Below are positions 22,215 through 32,514 of a DNA stretch of 64,000 nt, in pieces (positions within the stretch are counted from its first letter, which is position 1; each line of letters starts with the position of its first letter). The position numbers and the translations under genes are program-made. The notes beneath the pieces are model-generated. The model did not search any database, was not told the DNA's origin, and saw nothing but the letters and a program-made list of their open reading frames with translations. Source of the stretch: Meconema thalassinum (lineage: Eukaryota > Arthropoda > Insecta > Orthoptera > Tettigoniidae); contig OX336393.1 in assembly GCA_946902985.2 (NCBI GenBank), positions 363,364,779 through 363,428,778 on the forward strand. The letters run 5' to 3'.

Positions 22215-22690
22215 CTAGACTAGCAGAATGGAGACTGTTTTTGAATAATTCTGTTTAATTTTTGTTCTGTAACATCTCTCCACTCGGTATCTGTATATTT
22301 TTTGTGGGGGGTGGTCTTGAAAAATGAAACGGAAATGGATGGGACGGAAACAATGAAACGGAAATGAATGGGATGGAAACAATGAGCACACGCGGTGGCG
22401 GAGATTAGTACTGTCGGCCATGTGGCTATGTGGAATCTATATCGCATACAAAATTACTTCAAGGTTTGGAGGCACCATTAAAATATTCCTACAATAAATC
22501 ATCTTCAAGTTGTCGTTCTTTGGTGTGAAAATATTCATTATACCATATTTGCTGAAAACCGGCACTGGAGTTTTACAAGTAGTTATTTCAATGGCCAACA
22601 GAATTCACTGTTAACAAGGGATAACATGTCACATGTTACACATCATATGCGACTACTGTAAGGCTCGTAATTATTATTTTTATTTAATTT
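22215..22690 (-). repeat. Long inverted repeat X, left copy
   Basis: The segment is repeated in inverted orientation at 27480-27990. Shared blocks include tacaagtagttatttcaatg, catatgcgactactgtaagg, ctcgtaattatt and ggcggagattagtac. Both copies lack a sustained frame. They are about 4.8 kb apart, so they are either two copies of one dispersed element or a rearranged pair. Confidence 0.7.
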
Positions 22691-23455
22691 TTACTAATTT
22701 TTAATTTATATATTTATTTATTTTGATTTTTGAGCTGGTTTTCACTAAATTTGAATAATTGAAACAAAATACGTGTGTTTAAAAAAATACATATTGTTAA
22801 GCGGAACGTGTCATCCTTATTAGTTCTTCTGTAATCCATATGAAACATCCGTGAATAGAAATTGACATTTCTTAGGGTGGTTTATTACCACCAATAACCC
22901 CCAATCTTCGATGAGCCTAACAAGCTGTCATGGACGCTAAGGGTGGAAACACTCGTTTTTAGTGACCGGTGTTCCCGTGCAGTGCAGTGCAAAAATTAAC
23001 ACTGTTTTGTTTGGCAAAAAAGAAACAGCCCAAAAGAACGTTAGTAAAAAATAGAAAATTGTTAGATTTGTGAAATGTAACGAAATTTGTGAGTTAAAGC
23101 GTGTTGTAAAGCATGTTTCAGTATTTTCTGTAGCCAGCCATCTAACATTTACATGAATAATGCAAATATTGGAAAACCGATACATTATAGTGGAATAAAT
23201 TAAGAAATTACATAAAAAATTGAAGTGTTCCACTTTTTTTTGCCGGTCAGTATATTTTAGCCTCATATAATCTTTTTTCAAGTTGTTTCTTCGCATGTGA
23301 CTGTAATTGGAATTATATTGTGTTGAAAAAAAAGAGAGTTTGAAGCCATATTCCAGTGTTGTCTTGTTGTTAATTGATAGTTTAACTCTCAGTCGGTCAA
23401 CATAAAACAATTCCAATCACTGGAATATGTGAGAAAAATGACCTGAAATAAATTA
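22691..23455. other. Unassigned AT-rich stretch
   Basis: At 23388-23402 it contains ctcagtcggtcaaca, also found in both inverted ends of the hammerhead element at 58918-59285, so it may be a decayed relative. A minus frame of 159 codons (22937-23416) is AT-driven and shows no motif. Confidence 0.35.
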
Positions 23456-23459
23456 CATG

Positions 23460-23640
23460 TGATTAAGATATGGACTATTGGAGAAAACTACGGGATGTCA
23501 TGTTTCGCTCGTCAAGCGGGCATCATCCGATTCAAATCTACAAGGGAAACTGTTCTGCAAAACACTACCAAACCTATAATAGCGCCCAGTCTATGCCCTT
23601 CAAAAACAAAAAGAAAGAAGCCAATCAGAAAAATAATTAT
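23460..23640 (-). mobile_element. Hammerhead-bearing repeat relic
   Basis: On the minus strand it holds ggtttggtagtgttttgc, as at 3028, and then a decayed hammerhead. The core is CGGATGA (consensus CTGATGA). Stem II is GCCCG/CGAGC with one mismatch, and the GAAAC is intact. The cleavage-site side reads GAC where GTH is needed. It should be inactive. Confidence 0.5.
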
Positions 23641-23678
23641 TACTGACAAATAAGAAGGCATTAGATACACGAAAAATC

Positions 23679-23996
23679 GCCTCCGTGGCTTAGGTTGCAG
23701 TACGCCGGCCTCTCACCGCTGGGTCCATGGTTCAAATCCCAGTTTTGCTGGACAAAACGGAGGCAGACAGGTTTTTCTCCGAGTACTCAGGTTTTCCCTA
23801 TCACCAATTTCATTCCAGCAACACTCTCACCTGAAATTTCCTTTCATCTGTCATTCATTTAATCATTGCCCCAGGGGAGTGCGACAGGCTTCGACAGCTG
23901 GCCTAGTTCATATCCTCGCCACTAGATGAGGGCTTCATTCATTCCATTCCCTGACCCAGTCAGTCGACTGGATGCAGGCTGTGGATTTTCATTTCA
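23679..23996 (+). mobile_element. SINE-A, full length, somewhat diverged
   Basis: gcctccgtggcttaggttgc, then the B-box ggttcaaatccc, acggaggcagacagg, tcattgccccaggggagtgc and ctgtggattttcattt. A short deletion removes the ggtcactccatgtgagatct block after the B-box. Imperfect flanking ACACGAAAAA / ACACGCGAAAAA may be the target repeats. Confidence 0.88.
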
Positions 23997-24217
23997 CACG
24001 CGAAAAAAGAAAAAAGATATGATGATCCCATCAACAAAACAGTCATCCCTACCCTACTACACGAAGGTGTAGCCACTACTCTTATGATACACTTAAGGAA
24101 TACATCCTAAACTACTGAAGAATTATAAACTAATGTGCCGAAGTGACCTACAAGTACTCTTCTGTGATGGTAAAATGCTAAAATTACACTTACGATATGA
24201 ATTAGTGTTTTGTCTAC

Positions 24218-24919
24218 TACGAAGGTGGATCAAAAAGTTAGTTGCACTAACGCGCTGCAGCAGCGCGCTGTGTGTCGCAAACGTGGACACAGCGGAGAAA
24301 GGGACAGAAACTGCCCACACCTCTGTTAGGCAGGTCGCTGTGGTGACTCGTCTTGTACGGTGTGAATAGCGGCCAAATGCAATGGTGCGTCGACTGAACG
24401 TTCACTCCAAATATGAGGTGCGTGCGACAATCCGATTCCTATGGGCCAAAAGGAAGAATTGCACGGACATTCATCGTGAAATTAGTGCTCTGTATGGGGA
24501 GCGGGCCATTTCCCGGCAAGGGATAACGCAATACCTCACAAAGCCCGCCGAACGAGCGAACTGCTGCAGCGTTTCAAGTGGGAGGTCTGGCAGCATACAC
24601 CCTACAGTCCCGTCCTAGCGCCATGTGACTTTAGTCTGTTCGGTAAGCTCAAAACGTAGCTCGGTGGTCGACGTTTCCAGACCGATGAGGAGGTGAAGGC
24701 TGCTGTCTCTGTGTGGATGCCGAACGCTGGAGGAACTCTCTATGCATCCGGCATCTACAAGTTGGTTGTGCGTTCGCAGAAATGTTTGGAGTCTCTTGGA
24801 AACTATGTGGAAAAGTGACGGTACATTGTATGTCATTGTAGGCGTGTTGCTGTTGTATAGGTGGTGTAATAAATGGCCATAACTGGGAAGTGCAACTTAT
24901 TTTTTGATCTGCCCTCGTA
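24218..24919 (+). mobile_element. mariner deletion derivative with inverted ends
   Basis: Ends TACGAAGGTGGATCAAAAAG (24218 on) and the complement of TTTTTTGATCTGCCCTCGTA (to 24919) are inverted repeats of about 28 bp, with TA at both outer edges. The length of 0.7 kb is about half that of an autonomous mariner, because the middle of the transposase is gone (see the pseudogene inside). If its ends still work, it could be moved by a related transposase. Confidence 0.9.
24382..24818 (+). pseudogene. mariner transposase, internally deleted and frameshifted
   Basis: The first 45 or so codons encode the paired-type DNA-binding start (YEVRATIRFLWAKRKNCTDI, then HREISALYG). Around 24525-24560 the sequence jumps into the C-terminal catalytic part in another frame: WEVWQHTPYSPVLAPCDFSL from about 24579, containing the third acidic position (APCD). 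A stop follows in FGKLKT-stop-LGGRRF, and a tail ends ESLGNYVEK at 24815. The first two catalytic aspartates lie in the missing block. It cannot make an active transposase. Confidence 0.88.
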
Positions 24920-25055
24920 ATAATGTGTTGAATGATCTGATATGGAGACTTATCTGAATTTGTGGAATGTCTACAGGCTGCTCTGACAACCACTTTTCGA
25001 TGTACCGGTAATTAACTATTGATATGTAATACACTATTAGGCTACTCTGAATTCA

Positions 25056-25240
25056 GGGCGTGGTGGCTCAGCGGTCCAGCCGTATGCCCGTCACCAAGGT
25101 GGTCGGGTTCGATTCCCGGTCAATGCATGTGAGATTTTCGAAGTGAAATGCCATGTCTTGTGGTTTGGATTCCACGTGAAAAAGGAGGTCCCGAGGCTCA
25201 TGATCTAGAGATTAACGGTTACGTTAAACTACAAGCTTCC
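25056..25240 (+). mobile_element. SINE-F with 11-bp target duplication
   Basis: The tRNA-like head has gcgtggtggctcagcggtcc and the B-box in cgggttcgattcccgg. The short body has tgtgagattttcgaagtgaa and ends aacggttacgttaaactac. Flanking repeats TACTCTGAATT lie at 25043-25053 and 25247-25257. It is the only complete copy of this family here. Confidence 0.85.
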
Positions 25241-25471
25241 TTTTATTACTCTGAATTATTTGTATTTGAGTATCTTTTATAAAAGCAGTTATCTCTTGAG
25301 AAGTAAATGTAAATGTAAAGTTTTCAAATTATGTAAGAATGAAATACCTTATCCAATGTTACATTCAGACAATAGATTGCTTGAATGTACACGGGTGTAA
25401 ATTACCAGGGCAAGTCAATAAGTATTGCTACGTGCTACCTCTAGTAGCAAGTTCGTTAATTTGATTACAGT

Positions 25472-26032
25472 GGTTAAAAGCACAACTCAATTGGTCCTTT
25501 AAAGAAATATTAGCTTTATTGCAGGTCAGAAAGTTACACCACACAACAAGCAAATGGAAATAATTAGCTGTCTTTCTTCGTTTTTGCTCCCTTATGGAGG
25601 ACACTCACCCTTTCACTTCCTTATTCAGTTAATCCTTCACTAATTAGGTAGACCCGTGTCCAGCCACAGTCTGTCCCTCATTGTTCCTGAATACCGTACT
25701 ACACACTGTTTCGCAATTCACACGTCACCATAACACCCCTATCGCACTGGTAAGAACACACTCGCACGGCACTTCGCCTCAATACTTCTGTCGCACAGTC
25801 AAACACACAGTCCGTCCCTCGCTGGCCAGGTCACTTCATATATATAGCGGGGCTGGTGACTCAATGGATGTTTCTAGAGTAGACCAGGGTTTACACCTTC
25901 TCGATATTTCCTGTACTAGGCGGACCAAGAACCTTCTGGACCATGTCCTAGTTCTTGCAGCCCCGTTGCGTAAAGGATAGCCTGGGGCGGCCTGAGTCAC
26001 GCGCGGGGCGACGAAGCTGTCTAGCATTCCAA
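25472..26032 (-). mobile_element. Probable solo LTR
   Basis: A GC-richer block lies between 5-bp direct repeats ACAGT at 25467-25471 and 26033-26037. On the minus strand it has a TATA-like CTATATATATGA (about 25842-25853) and, some 340 bp later, a polyadenylation signal in GCAATAAAGC (about 25516-25525). That is the order expected in an LTR. The termini do not read a clean TG...CA, and no internal retrotransposon region follows, so this is a candidate. Confidence 0.5.
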
Positions 26033-26140
26033 ACAGTATCTTTAATTGTGCTTTAAGTGTCGTTAGGTTAGCTGTATGGCGTTGAGTGCTTAGCCTTTAG
26101 ATGGCATCGTTCCCACGCTTGCGCTGTTGCGACGTAAAGA

Positions 26141-26246
26141 TGGACCCAGCACTCTCTGTTTGCACCAAGGAAGAACAGCGTTCTATAATCCTTCTTTTTT
26201 GTGGTCTGAGGGCATACCAGGAGCGGAAATTCATAGACAACTTATA
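26141..26246 (+). pseudogene. mariner transposase N-terminal remnant
   Basis: The frame starting ATG at about 26142 reads MDPALSVCTKEEQRSII and continues LLFCGLRAYQERKFIDN. The KEEQRSxI stretch and the following block resemble the start of mariner transposases (helix-turn-helix region). It breaks off after about 35 codons. A possible C-terminal scrap precedes the right inverted end near 26570. Confidence 0.55.
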
Positions 26247-26619
26247 AAAGCATTTGATAACGTGCGTTGAGTTATGCTACAAAATTGCAATTTGGACCTG
26301 CAGTAAGTGCGGAGATCGGAGGTTTGAATCCTCGCACGGACAGTGGCCATTTTGAGTGTGGCGTTTCCCCGGGTTCCTCCATAGGCTACTCTCTCCAAGT
26401 AAAACATTGTCCCCGTATTGTGCTGAACGTTATCCAGCACCTTATACTTTTCTTTTGAGAATGTTGTCTGATAATCGGAGTACAGAGCTTGCCTCCGTAT
26501 TTTGGAAGGCTATGAGAAAGGAGAGTGCTAAAGCAGGCTACTCACATAACACTTTAGTGTAGCGGGTTGCTGTATTTCAGGCTGTAATGATTACAGGTAC
26601 TTATTGACTTGAGAAGTCT

Positions 26620-27479
26620 GTCGACAGCCCGCCGTGTTACCTGACATTGTCGTCTATTCCAATACTGCTAACTTGGGTCTTTTCTGAAACCAGTGTGGCG
26701 TTGGGAATGAGTGACTGAGTCACCGACTAATGTATTTACGTCTGTTACTACACAAGGACCGAGAAACCGTATCACTCGTCACCACCACTCATAATACTCA
26801 TAATAGTCTGCGATGCACATTCCTCTCAGGTCCACGCAGCTTAGACTCGAGCAGTACCTAGTACATCCAGTTGCTGCTCGGATTTCCACGCTCTACTACC
26901 CAAAACCGACAAATGCGCATTTGAGCTGGAGGCCTCTTTCCTTAAATGAATCAACTATAGGTGTTTCTTCTTTAATTTGTCTCTACTTTTGAAATACTTG
27001 AATGTGATTTAGATCATAGGTAATATAATGTGTGTGGCCAAGCGACGCGATGCCGTGAGGGACATGTGAGGTGCCAGTGACCACCGTGAGTCAACACTAA
27101 TTCCCTCCCTCCGACTTGGATATGACAGTTCTTGGCAGCTGTGTTTGGTCTTCACTTCATTCGCCACCCGGGGATACCAATTATCTAGCCTCCAACACCA
27201 TTCAGTGATTCCCTTCCAAAAGGTATAGACTACTAGCATCAATTCAGCCCAGAAGTAGTTAAATGCTTCAACAAAGAAACATTGAAACAACACATTCTCA
27301 GCAATAATTTTGTCATTGAGGAAATTTTAATGATGAAAACATATCTTAGCAGACAAGATAGAGGTCCCCTACTTACAAAAATTAAGTAATTTCTTCAATT
27401 ATGCCAAACGTTGTAGGGCTAAAGGGCCCGGAAAGTTTTCAAATTGAGAGTCTTGGAGAGCTCTATCAAACTAAAATAA
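26620..27479. other. Unassigned stretch
   Basis: Nothing recognisable. The block 26640-26800 (cccgccgtgttacctgacattg, cgtctattccaatactgc, gagtgactgagtcaccgac) recurs in reverse at about 62694-62800, so it belongs to an undefined dispersed repeat. Confidence 0.45.
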
Positions 27480-27990
27480 AAAATTACGAGCCTTACAGCA
27501 GTCGCATATGATGTGTAACATTTGACATGTTATCCTAATATGTGTCTGCCGTGAGCGTAAATTCCCTTGTTAACAGTGAACTCTGTTGGTCATTGAAATA
27601 ACTACTTGTAAAATTACAGTGCCAATGATTTATTGCAGGAATATGTTTCATGGGGCCTCCAAACCTTGAAGTAAACCGTATGCCATATGTATTCCACATA
27701 GGGCTGTATGTTGGCCGACAGTACCTCGAATGCTTTCAATAAATAAGAATATTTAATTCGGCCTCCAAATCTTGAAGTAAACCATATGCGATGTACATTC
27801 CACATAGCCACATGGCCGACAGTACGTCGTGGTACCAATCTCCGCCACCGCGCGCGCAAATTGTTTCCGTCCCATTTCCGTCCCTTTTCCAAAATCACTC
27901 CCACAAAAAATATCCAGCTATCGAGTGGAAAGATGTTGCATATCAAAACAAATTTTAAAAATCACTTCCGGCCTAAATAATCTTCCGGAA
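27480..27990 (+). repeat. Long inverted repeat X, right copy
   Basis: The partner of 22215-22690. It starts attacgagccttacagcagtc, contains a short internal repetition (ggcctccaaa/tcttgaagtaaacc at about 27655 and 27761), and ends past ttccgtcccttttcc and cactcccacaaaaaatatcc. Confidence 0.7.
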
Positions 27991-28432
27991 AAACTGCCTA
28001 AAATCGCTTGATTTTTACTACTTTTCTTTTTGATTCAAATCCTAGCCAAATTATCCTATTAACATAATTCGTTCTTTAATGTGTTTCTTGGTTCAATCCC
28101 TCAGACATTTCTTTGATTTTATGAAAAGTCTTCTCACCGGTAGTAGTTATAAGGGCTTAAGTGAAACTCTGAATTGTCACACAATAGTAATGGTTGTGAT
28201 TCATTGCTTTACACTGGCGCTCGTAGTGGTAGGAAAGGCAATAAATATATCATTCTACTCTCGAGGAGAACGAAAAACAAGGGTCCAATACTCGTGAAGT
28301 TCAACGGAACCAATTTTCAAAATGCCTAAATACACATTCGATGATTAAGTAAAGGATTGTAACTTTTAGGAATAAATAATATATTCTCATACTTTATTAT
28401 ATTTTATTATCAAGCTTTATTAATTGAAGCCC
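27991..28432. other. Unassigned stretch
   Basis: AT-rich, with no gene or repeat recognised. Confidence 0.4.
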
Positions 28433-28766
28433 AGGGGCCAGCTTGCATGTCGAATTACTTTATCACTCCTTGGAGCGCTATGAAAGTCAAGGAGGTTAGA
28501 TATCTAAGCTCCTTGACACTAGAGCGCTTTCTAGTTGCCTAGAGAAAGGAGGAACTTTTTGTGTTTGCTGAGAATGCCGAGATTAATTTTGCCATTATGA
28601 GCACGGCCTACTGAATTTAAATGGGTTCTTTAACATGCCAACAACATATAGCATGCGTACCGTGAGTTTTTTCGTCTTTCAAAAATCACTTACCACGGCC
28701 AGGGGCGAACCTGCAAGCTTGGGGTTCGTAGTCAGACACGATAACCGCTCACCCACCGTGGCAAGT
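28433..28766 (-). mobile_element. SINE-E copy
   Basis: On the minus strand it starts cttgccacggtgggtgagcg (28747-28766), has the gttcgcccctggccgtggta B-box region, and runs through the body to ttcgacatgcaagctggcc. It lacks the gaggccatacgat end and ATT tail. Confidence 0.85.
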
Positions 28767-28779
28767 CAGGTGTGCAAGT

Positions 28780-28850
28780 AACTTTTGTGAGCAAAATCTC
28801 ATGATGATTGCTTGACGAACAAAACAAGTCATCTAATTCCCCCCGTTTAT
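28780..28850 (+). ncRNA. Hammerhead-like relic
   Basis: ctcatgatgattgcttgacg then aacaaaacaagtcatc keeps the spacing of the intact hammerhead at 59124-59166. The core is CTCATGA, stem II is degenerate and GAAA has become AAAA. It is probably a dead copy of the same repeat family. Confidence 0.3.
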
Positions 28851-29659
28851 GTGAGAAATGTTTAATGAAGTGCATACAGGTATGTAACTTGTGCAACTTT
28901 CAGCTCAATTTAATTGGGTACGCCCCTGTTGACTGACTTAAAACTTCTAATATTAGATTTTCTTGTGGCACACAGTTTGTTCCAGGCATCAACGGGGCTT
29001 GCTGAAATCTATCCTCGCAGGATGCCAAACACTATGCCTATTTCCTGCATTGATCATTTCACTCCTACTCAATTTTGGGTACATTATCTGGAATAATTCC
29101 TCGCACCCTGTCAATTACTGCACCTATTGTTAATACCACATAAAATAGGCCTAGCCTCGAACTGGTGAAGGATTACGTTGGTGAATGTCATCCATCTTCA
29201 TTATGAAATTCATCTCTACCGTCACACGTCAATCCAGTGATGGATGATTATGATGTTAAGATCACCAGATCTCCATTAACACTCATTCGTGAGCTACAGC
29301 CATAACAGTAATGGATCAATACTGCACGCTGACTTCTTGCCTTCAATGTGAAGAATGTCAATGTGTAAAGTGTAACTTGGATTTTAGAGTGCCTATATAC
29401 GGGATGCATAGGGAATTTGATACCCCAGGTAAATAACAGCTGAAAAACGTAAATATTGTAGAGTAGAAACACGTGGATTAGCGGGAAAAATTCTTGTTGC
29501 ATTGTTTATACTTGTGTAGTAGCTAAAAGCACCCCTAGCACATTGTTTTTGCACTATGATGTGCAGCATTGCAAGTAAAAGAAATGATGTCCAGTTTGGA
29601 TCTGCGTAAGCTGAATGGATCACCCAATAACTTTATTAACCTATTGCAATCACTTTGAG
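28851..29659. other. Unassigned stretch
   Basis: Short frames on both strands, none with recognisable motifs. No repeat was assigned. Confidence 0.4.
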
Positions 29660-29999
29660 AGAGGTCGTACTTCGTAATAAGTCTGACAACAATGCTAGAA
29701 TGCCGTGTGTGTGAAGTATGGAGGAGGGACTGGCATATGATTGAACGGGTTCTCTCTCCCTCCACGAAACCGTTATTAGTCTGGTAACAACGCTAGAATG
29801 CCACGTGTGCGAAATGTGTGCGAGGGACGGAAATATAGTTGAACGGGTTCTCTCCCTCTCTATGAATCCATTTCTAGTCTGGTAACATCGCTAGAATTCC
29901 ATGTGTGCGAAATGTGAGGGAGAGACGTAAATAGGATTGATCGGGTTCTCTCCCCCTCCAAGAAACCGTTATTAGTCTGGTAACAATGCTAGAATGCCA
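29660..29999 (+). repeat. 98-bp tandem array next to a non-LTR tail
   Basis: The marker ctagaatgcc or ctagaattcc occurs at 29695, 29793, 29891 and 29989, a constant 98-bp step. Each unit also repeats cgggttctctc and gtctggtaac. Units differ at many positions, so the array is not brand new. The last unit runs directly into the non-LTR frame at 29986, so the monomer probably began as part of that element. Confidence 0.85.
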
Positions 30000-30373
30000 T
30001 GAGTGCGAGGTATGGCTAAGAAAGGAGCTAAGGATTGCTCCTAAAGCACACTTACTCCAAAACATCCAAAGGCAAATGTTGAAAATTTTCGGTCATGTCA
30101 TCCGGCGAGACAGCATTGAGAAGCGTATCGTCCAGGGTAAAGTTGACGAAAAACGGATGAGGGGACGCGCCCCAAACCGGTACCTTGACCAGATAAAAGA
30201 GTCTGACTACTCTGCCGCTTCAAAAATTAATGCGTACAGCAGAAGAAAGCGGTGCATGGCGCGATATTGTAAACAGAATTGCGTGAAGGGTCATGAAATC
30301 GAACTACGACCAAGAAGAAGAAGAAGAAGAAGAAGAAGAAGAAGAAGAAGAAGAAGAAGAAGAAGAAGAAGAA
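29986..30373 (+). pseudogene. Non-LTR reverse transcriptase C-terminal tail with GAA run
   Basis: The frame encodes IQRQMLKIFGHVIRRDSIEK, then RIVQGKVDEKRMRGRAPNRYL and DQIK, a typical tail after the reverse transcriptase domain in RTE-like and related non-LTR elements. It ends in a (GAA)n microsatellite (30309-30373) that the frame reads as polyarginine. The reverse transcriptase domain itself is absent. Confidence 0.8.
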
Positions 30374-30490
30374 GCAGCAGCAATTTGACGATCAAGCAAG
30401 GTTTTAAAAGTGAAATATTATATGAATTAATTTGAGTTATAAAGGAGTTTTTACTGCAGTGAAATTTAAATAGTCACTAAGTTAATATTC

Positions 30491-31590
30491 ATCTACTGTC
30501 GACCAAAATATTATGTGTACTCGAGTTTGAAGATTGTTTGTGAAGTAACCGATAGACCTACATAAAATCTAATAACATCATCAATTTCGTCGTTCTATTT
30601 TACGTTAGTTCCTGTAGGTTTGGAATTTCTAATTTATATTTTAATATTTTTTATCGCAGTTGGAACACAAAAAGTGCCCGTTTTTAAGCGTGTTTCAACC
30701 ATGCGTCACAGTTAAGAATTATCTCACAAACCTGTCATCAGATCAAATCCAAAGTTTAACACAATATACATTGGAATGTTGTATAACTGGTTTATTAATT
30801 TCAAAATTTTGTGTTTCCAAGGAACAAAGTTTTTATCATTTTTGTAAGGTAACGGTTTCTCGGCACGGAGTGGTTGGAAAGTGTAGTTCTTGGTTGCGTT
30901 GTAATCCGTATACATCAAAAAGGTATGTTGTATGATTGTGAAATACGTAAATTAATTCACTTATTTTATATCGGTTTGTATTTGTACGGGGAATTAAGAC
31001 ATGGTTCACCAGTTAGCCGCTCCGGTGAAAGGTGTGCAATGTTGCCAAGATGGGCTCAAACACGCGTCATGGCGCGCCTCGCTCGGAAGTGATGGGCTAC
31101 ATATCAGCAACGCTGTACAGCATTTCCCGGAGAGGCTAGCTGGTGAACCATGTCTTAATTACCCGTACAAATACAAACCGATATAAAATAAGTGAATTAA
31201 TTTACGAATTTCAGTCATACAGCATAACCTTTTGATGTATAAGGATTACAACGCAACTAAGAACTAAATTTTCCAACGACCCCGAGCGGAGAAAAAGTTA
31301 CATTACAAAAAATGATAACAGCTTTCGTTCTTGAACACACAACAATTTGGATTTGATCGGATGACGGGTTTGTGAGATAATAATTCTTAAATGTGACGCA
31401 TGGTGGAAACACGCTTAAAAACGGGCACTTTTTGTGTTTCAACTGGGATAAAAAATATTAAAATATAAATTGAAAATATCAAACCTACATGAACTAACGT
31501 AAAATAGAACGATAAAAATGATGATATTGGATTTTATGTATGTCTATTGGTTACTTCACAAACATCATATTTTGGTCGACAGTAGTTGAT
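30491..31590. repeat. 1.1-kb palindromic (foldback) element
   Basis: Left arm about 30491-31030, right arm about 31121-31590, with a spacer of about 90 bp. Landmarks pair across it: tctactgtcgaccaaaatat with atattttggtcgacagtag, cacaaaaagtgcccgttttt with aaaaacgggcactttttgtg, and ggttcaccagttagcc with ggctagctggtgaacc. The left arm carries about 60 bp (near 30760-30820) missing from the right. There is no long frame and no transposase. A small tail copy with inverted ends, or an inverted duplication of one element, would both fit. Confidence 0.85.
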
Positions 31591-31639
31591 GGAGTGTTGA
31601 ATTTCATCGCCAAATAATTAAAACTAGGTTTTAGCCATG

Positions 31640-31850
31640 TTTTTTCTCATCAGCAGGCTCTTTGTGCCCGTGCCCGGACCGTCGCTGGGGTAATGGACCA
31701 TGCACTATGTCCCATATATGAAGCGTGCTTATTTGCCGCGGGAAATAAGAGCTCCCTCGACATTACCTCTTCTCCATAGGGGTACTAAAGGATCGCAAGG
31801 GTCTGGCTTTATAGAGGGATGCCTTCAATCACATCATAAGAAGTTCCTAG
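31640..31850 (+). repeat. Dispersed repeat M
   Basis: ctcatcagcaggctctttgt, gaccgtcgctggggtaatgg and actatgtcccatatatgaag match 7605-7690 and extend to agggtctggctttatagagg near 31820. Class unknown. Confidence 0.5.
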
Positions 31851-31867
31851 ATTTGATCAAAATTAAA

Positions 31868-32261
31868 TAATAATAATAATAATAATATCGTATGGCCTCG
31901 GGTGCCTGGTGCAAGCTTTGCTATTTGACACCCAGAGGGTAGCTTGCATGTCGAATTTCGTAGTTCCTTGACTATGAAAGTCAAGGAGGTTAGATGTTAG
32001 ATATCTAATCTCCTTGAACACAATAGCGCTTTCTAGTAGAGAAATGAGGAACTTTGTGCTGGCGGAAACTCCCGAGATTAATTTTGCCATTATGAACTCG
32101 GCCTACTGAATTCAAATGGGTTCTTTGACATGCCAACATCGTATGACATGCGTATCGTATTTTTGCCGCCTTTCAAAAATCACTTACCACGGTCAGGGGC
32201 GAACCTGCAATCTTGGGGTTAGTAGACCGACACGCTATCCACTCACCCACCGTGGCAAGCT
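31868..32261 (-). mobile_element. SINE-E with ATT tail and 12-bp target duplication
   Basis: On the minus strand: head cttgccacggtgggtgagtg (32240-32259), the full body and the gaggccatacgat end, then an (ATT)n tail (about 31866-31888). ATCAAAATTAAA is repeated at 31856-31867 and 32262-32273. It is the best-defined SINE-E copy. Confidence 0.92.
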
Positions 32262-32514
32262 ATCAAAATTAAACTCTGAGTATGTGCAGACTCTCTATTC
32301 AAATGGTGAAAAATGTCATCACCAAAGTGTGGTTGTAGTGCCGATACACAAACAGTGAAGCACTTTGTTCCCCAAATTGTCACATTTGAGAGGAGACATG
32401 TTGGATTGCACGTTCGTGACTTCTGCATCAGTGGGTGATATTTCAACACTGGACCTAAGGCTATAATGATTTGTATTTCATGATGTTACTTGGGTACCGT
32501 ACGCTTATTTTTCT

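Larger units (their letters stand above)
25403..26619 (+). mobile_element. Decayed mariner with nested solo-LTR-like insert
   Basis: The left end TACCAGGGCAAGTCAATAAG and the right end share an inverted CAAGTCAATAAGTA core (about 25412-25425 and 26598-26611). Between them lie a 561-bp LTR-like insert and the start of a mariner transposase frame. A SINE-like block (near 26285-26345, with gaggtttgaatcctcgc) has also landed inside. The inverted-end match is short, so the overall boundaries are tentative. Confidence 0.5.

Noticed and set aside
22937..23416. 159-codon minus frame
   Set aside because: Phe/Asn/Lys-rich, AT-driven, with no motif, and part of a possible repeat relic.
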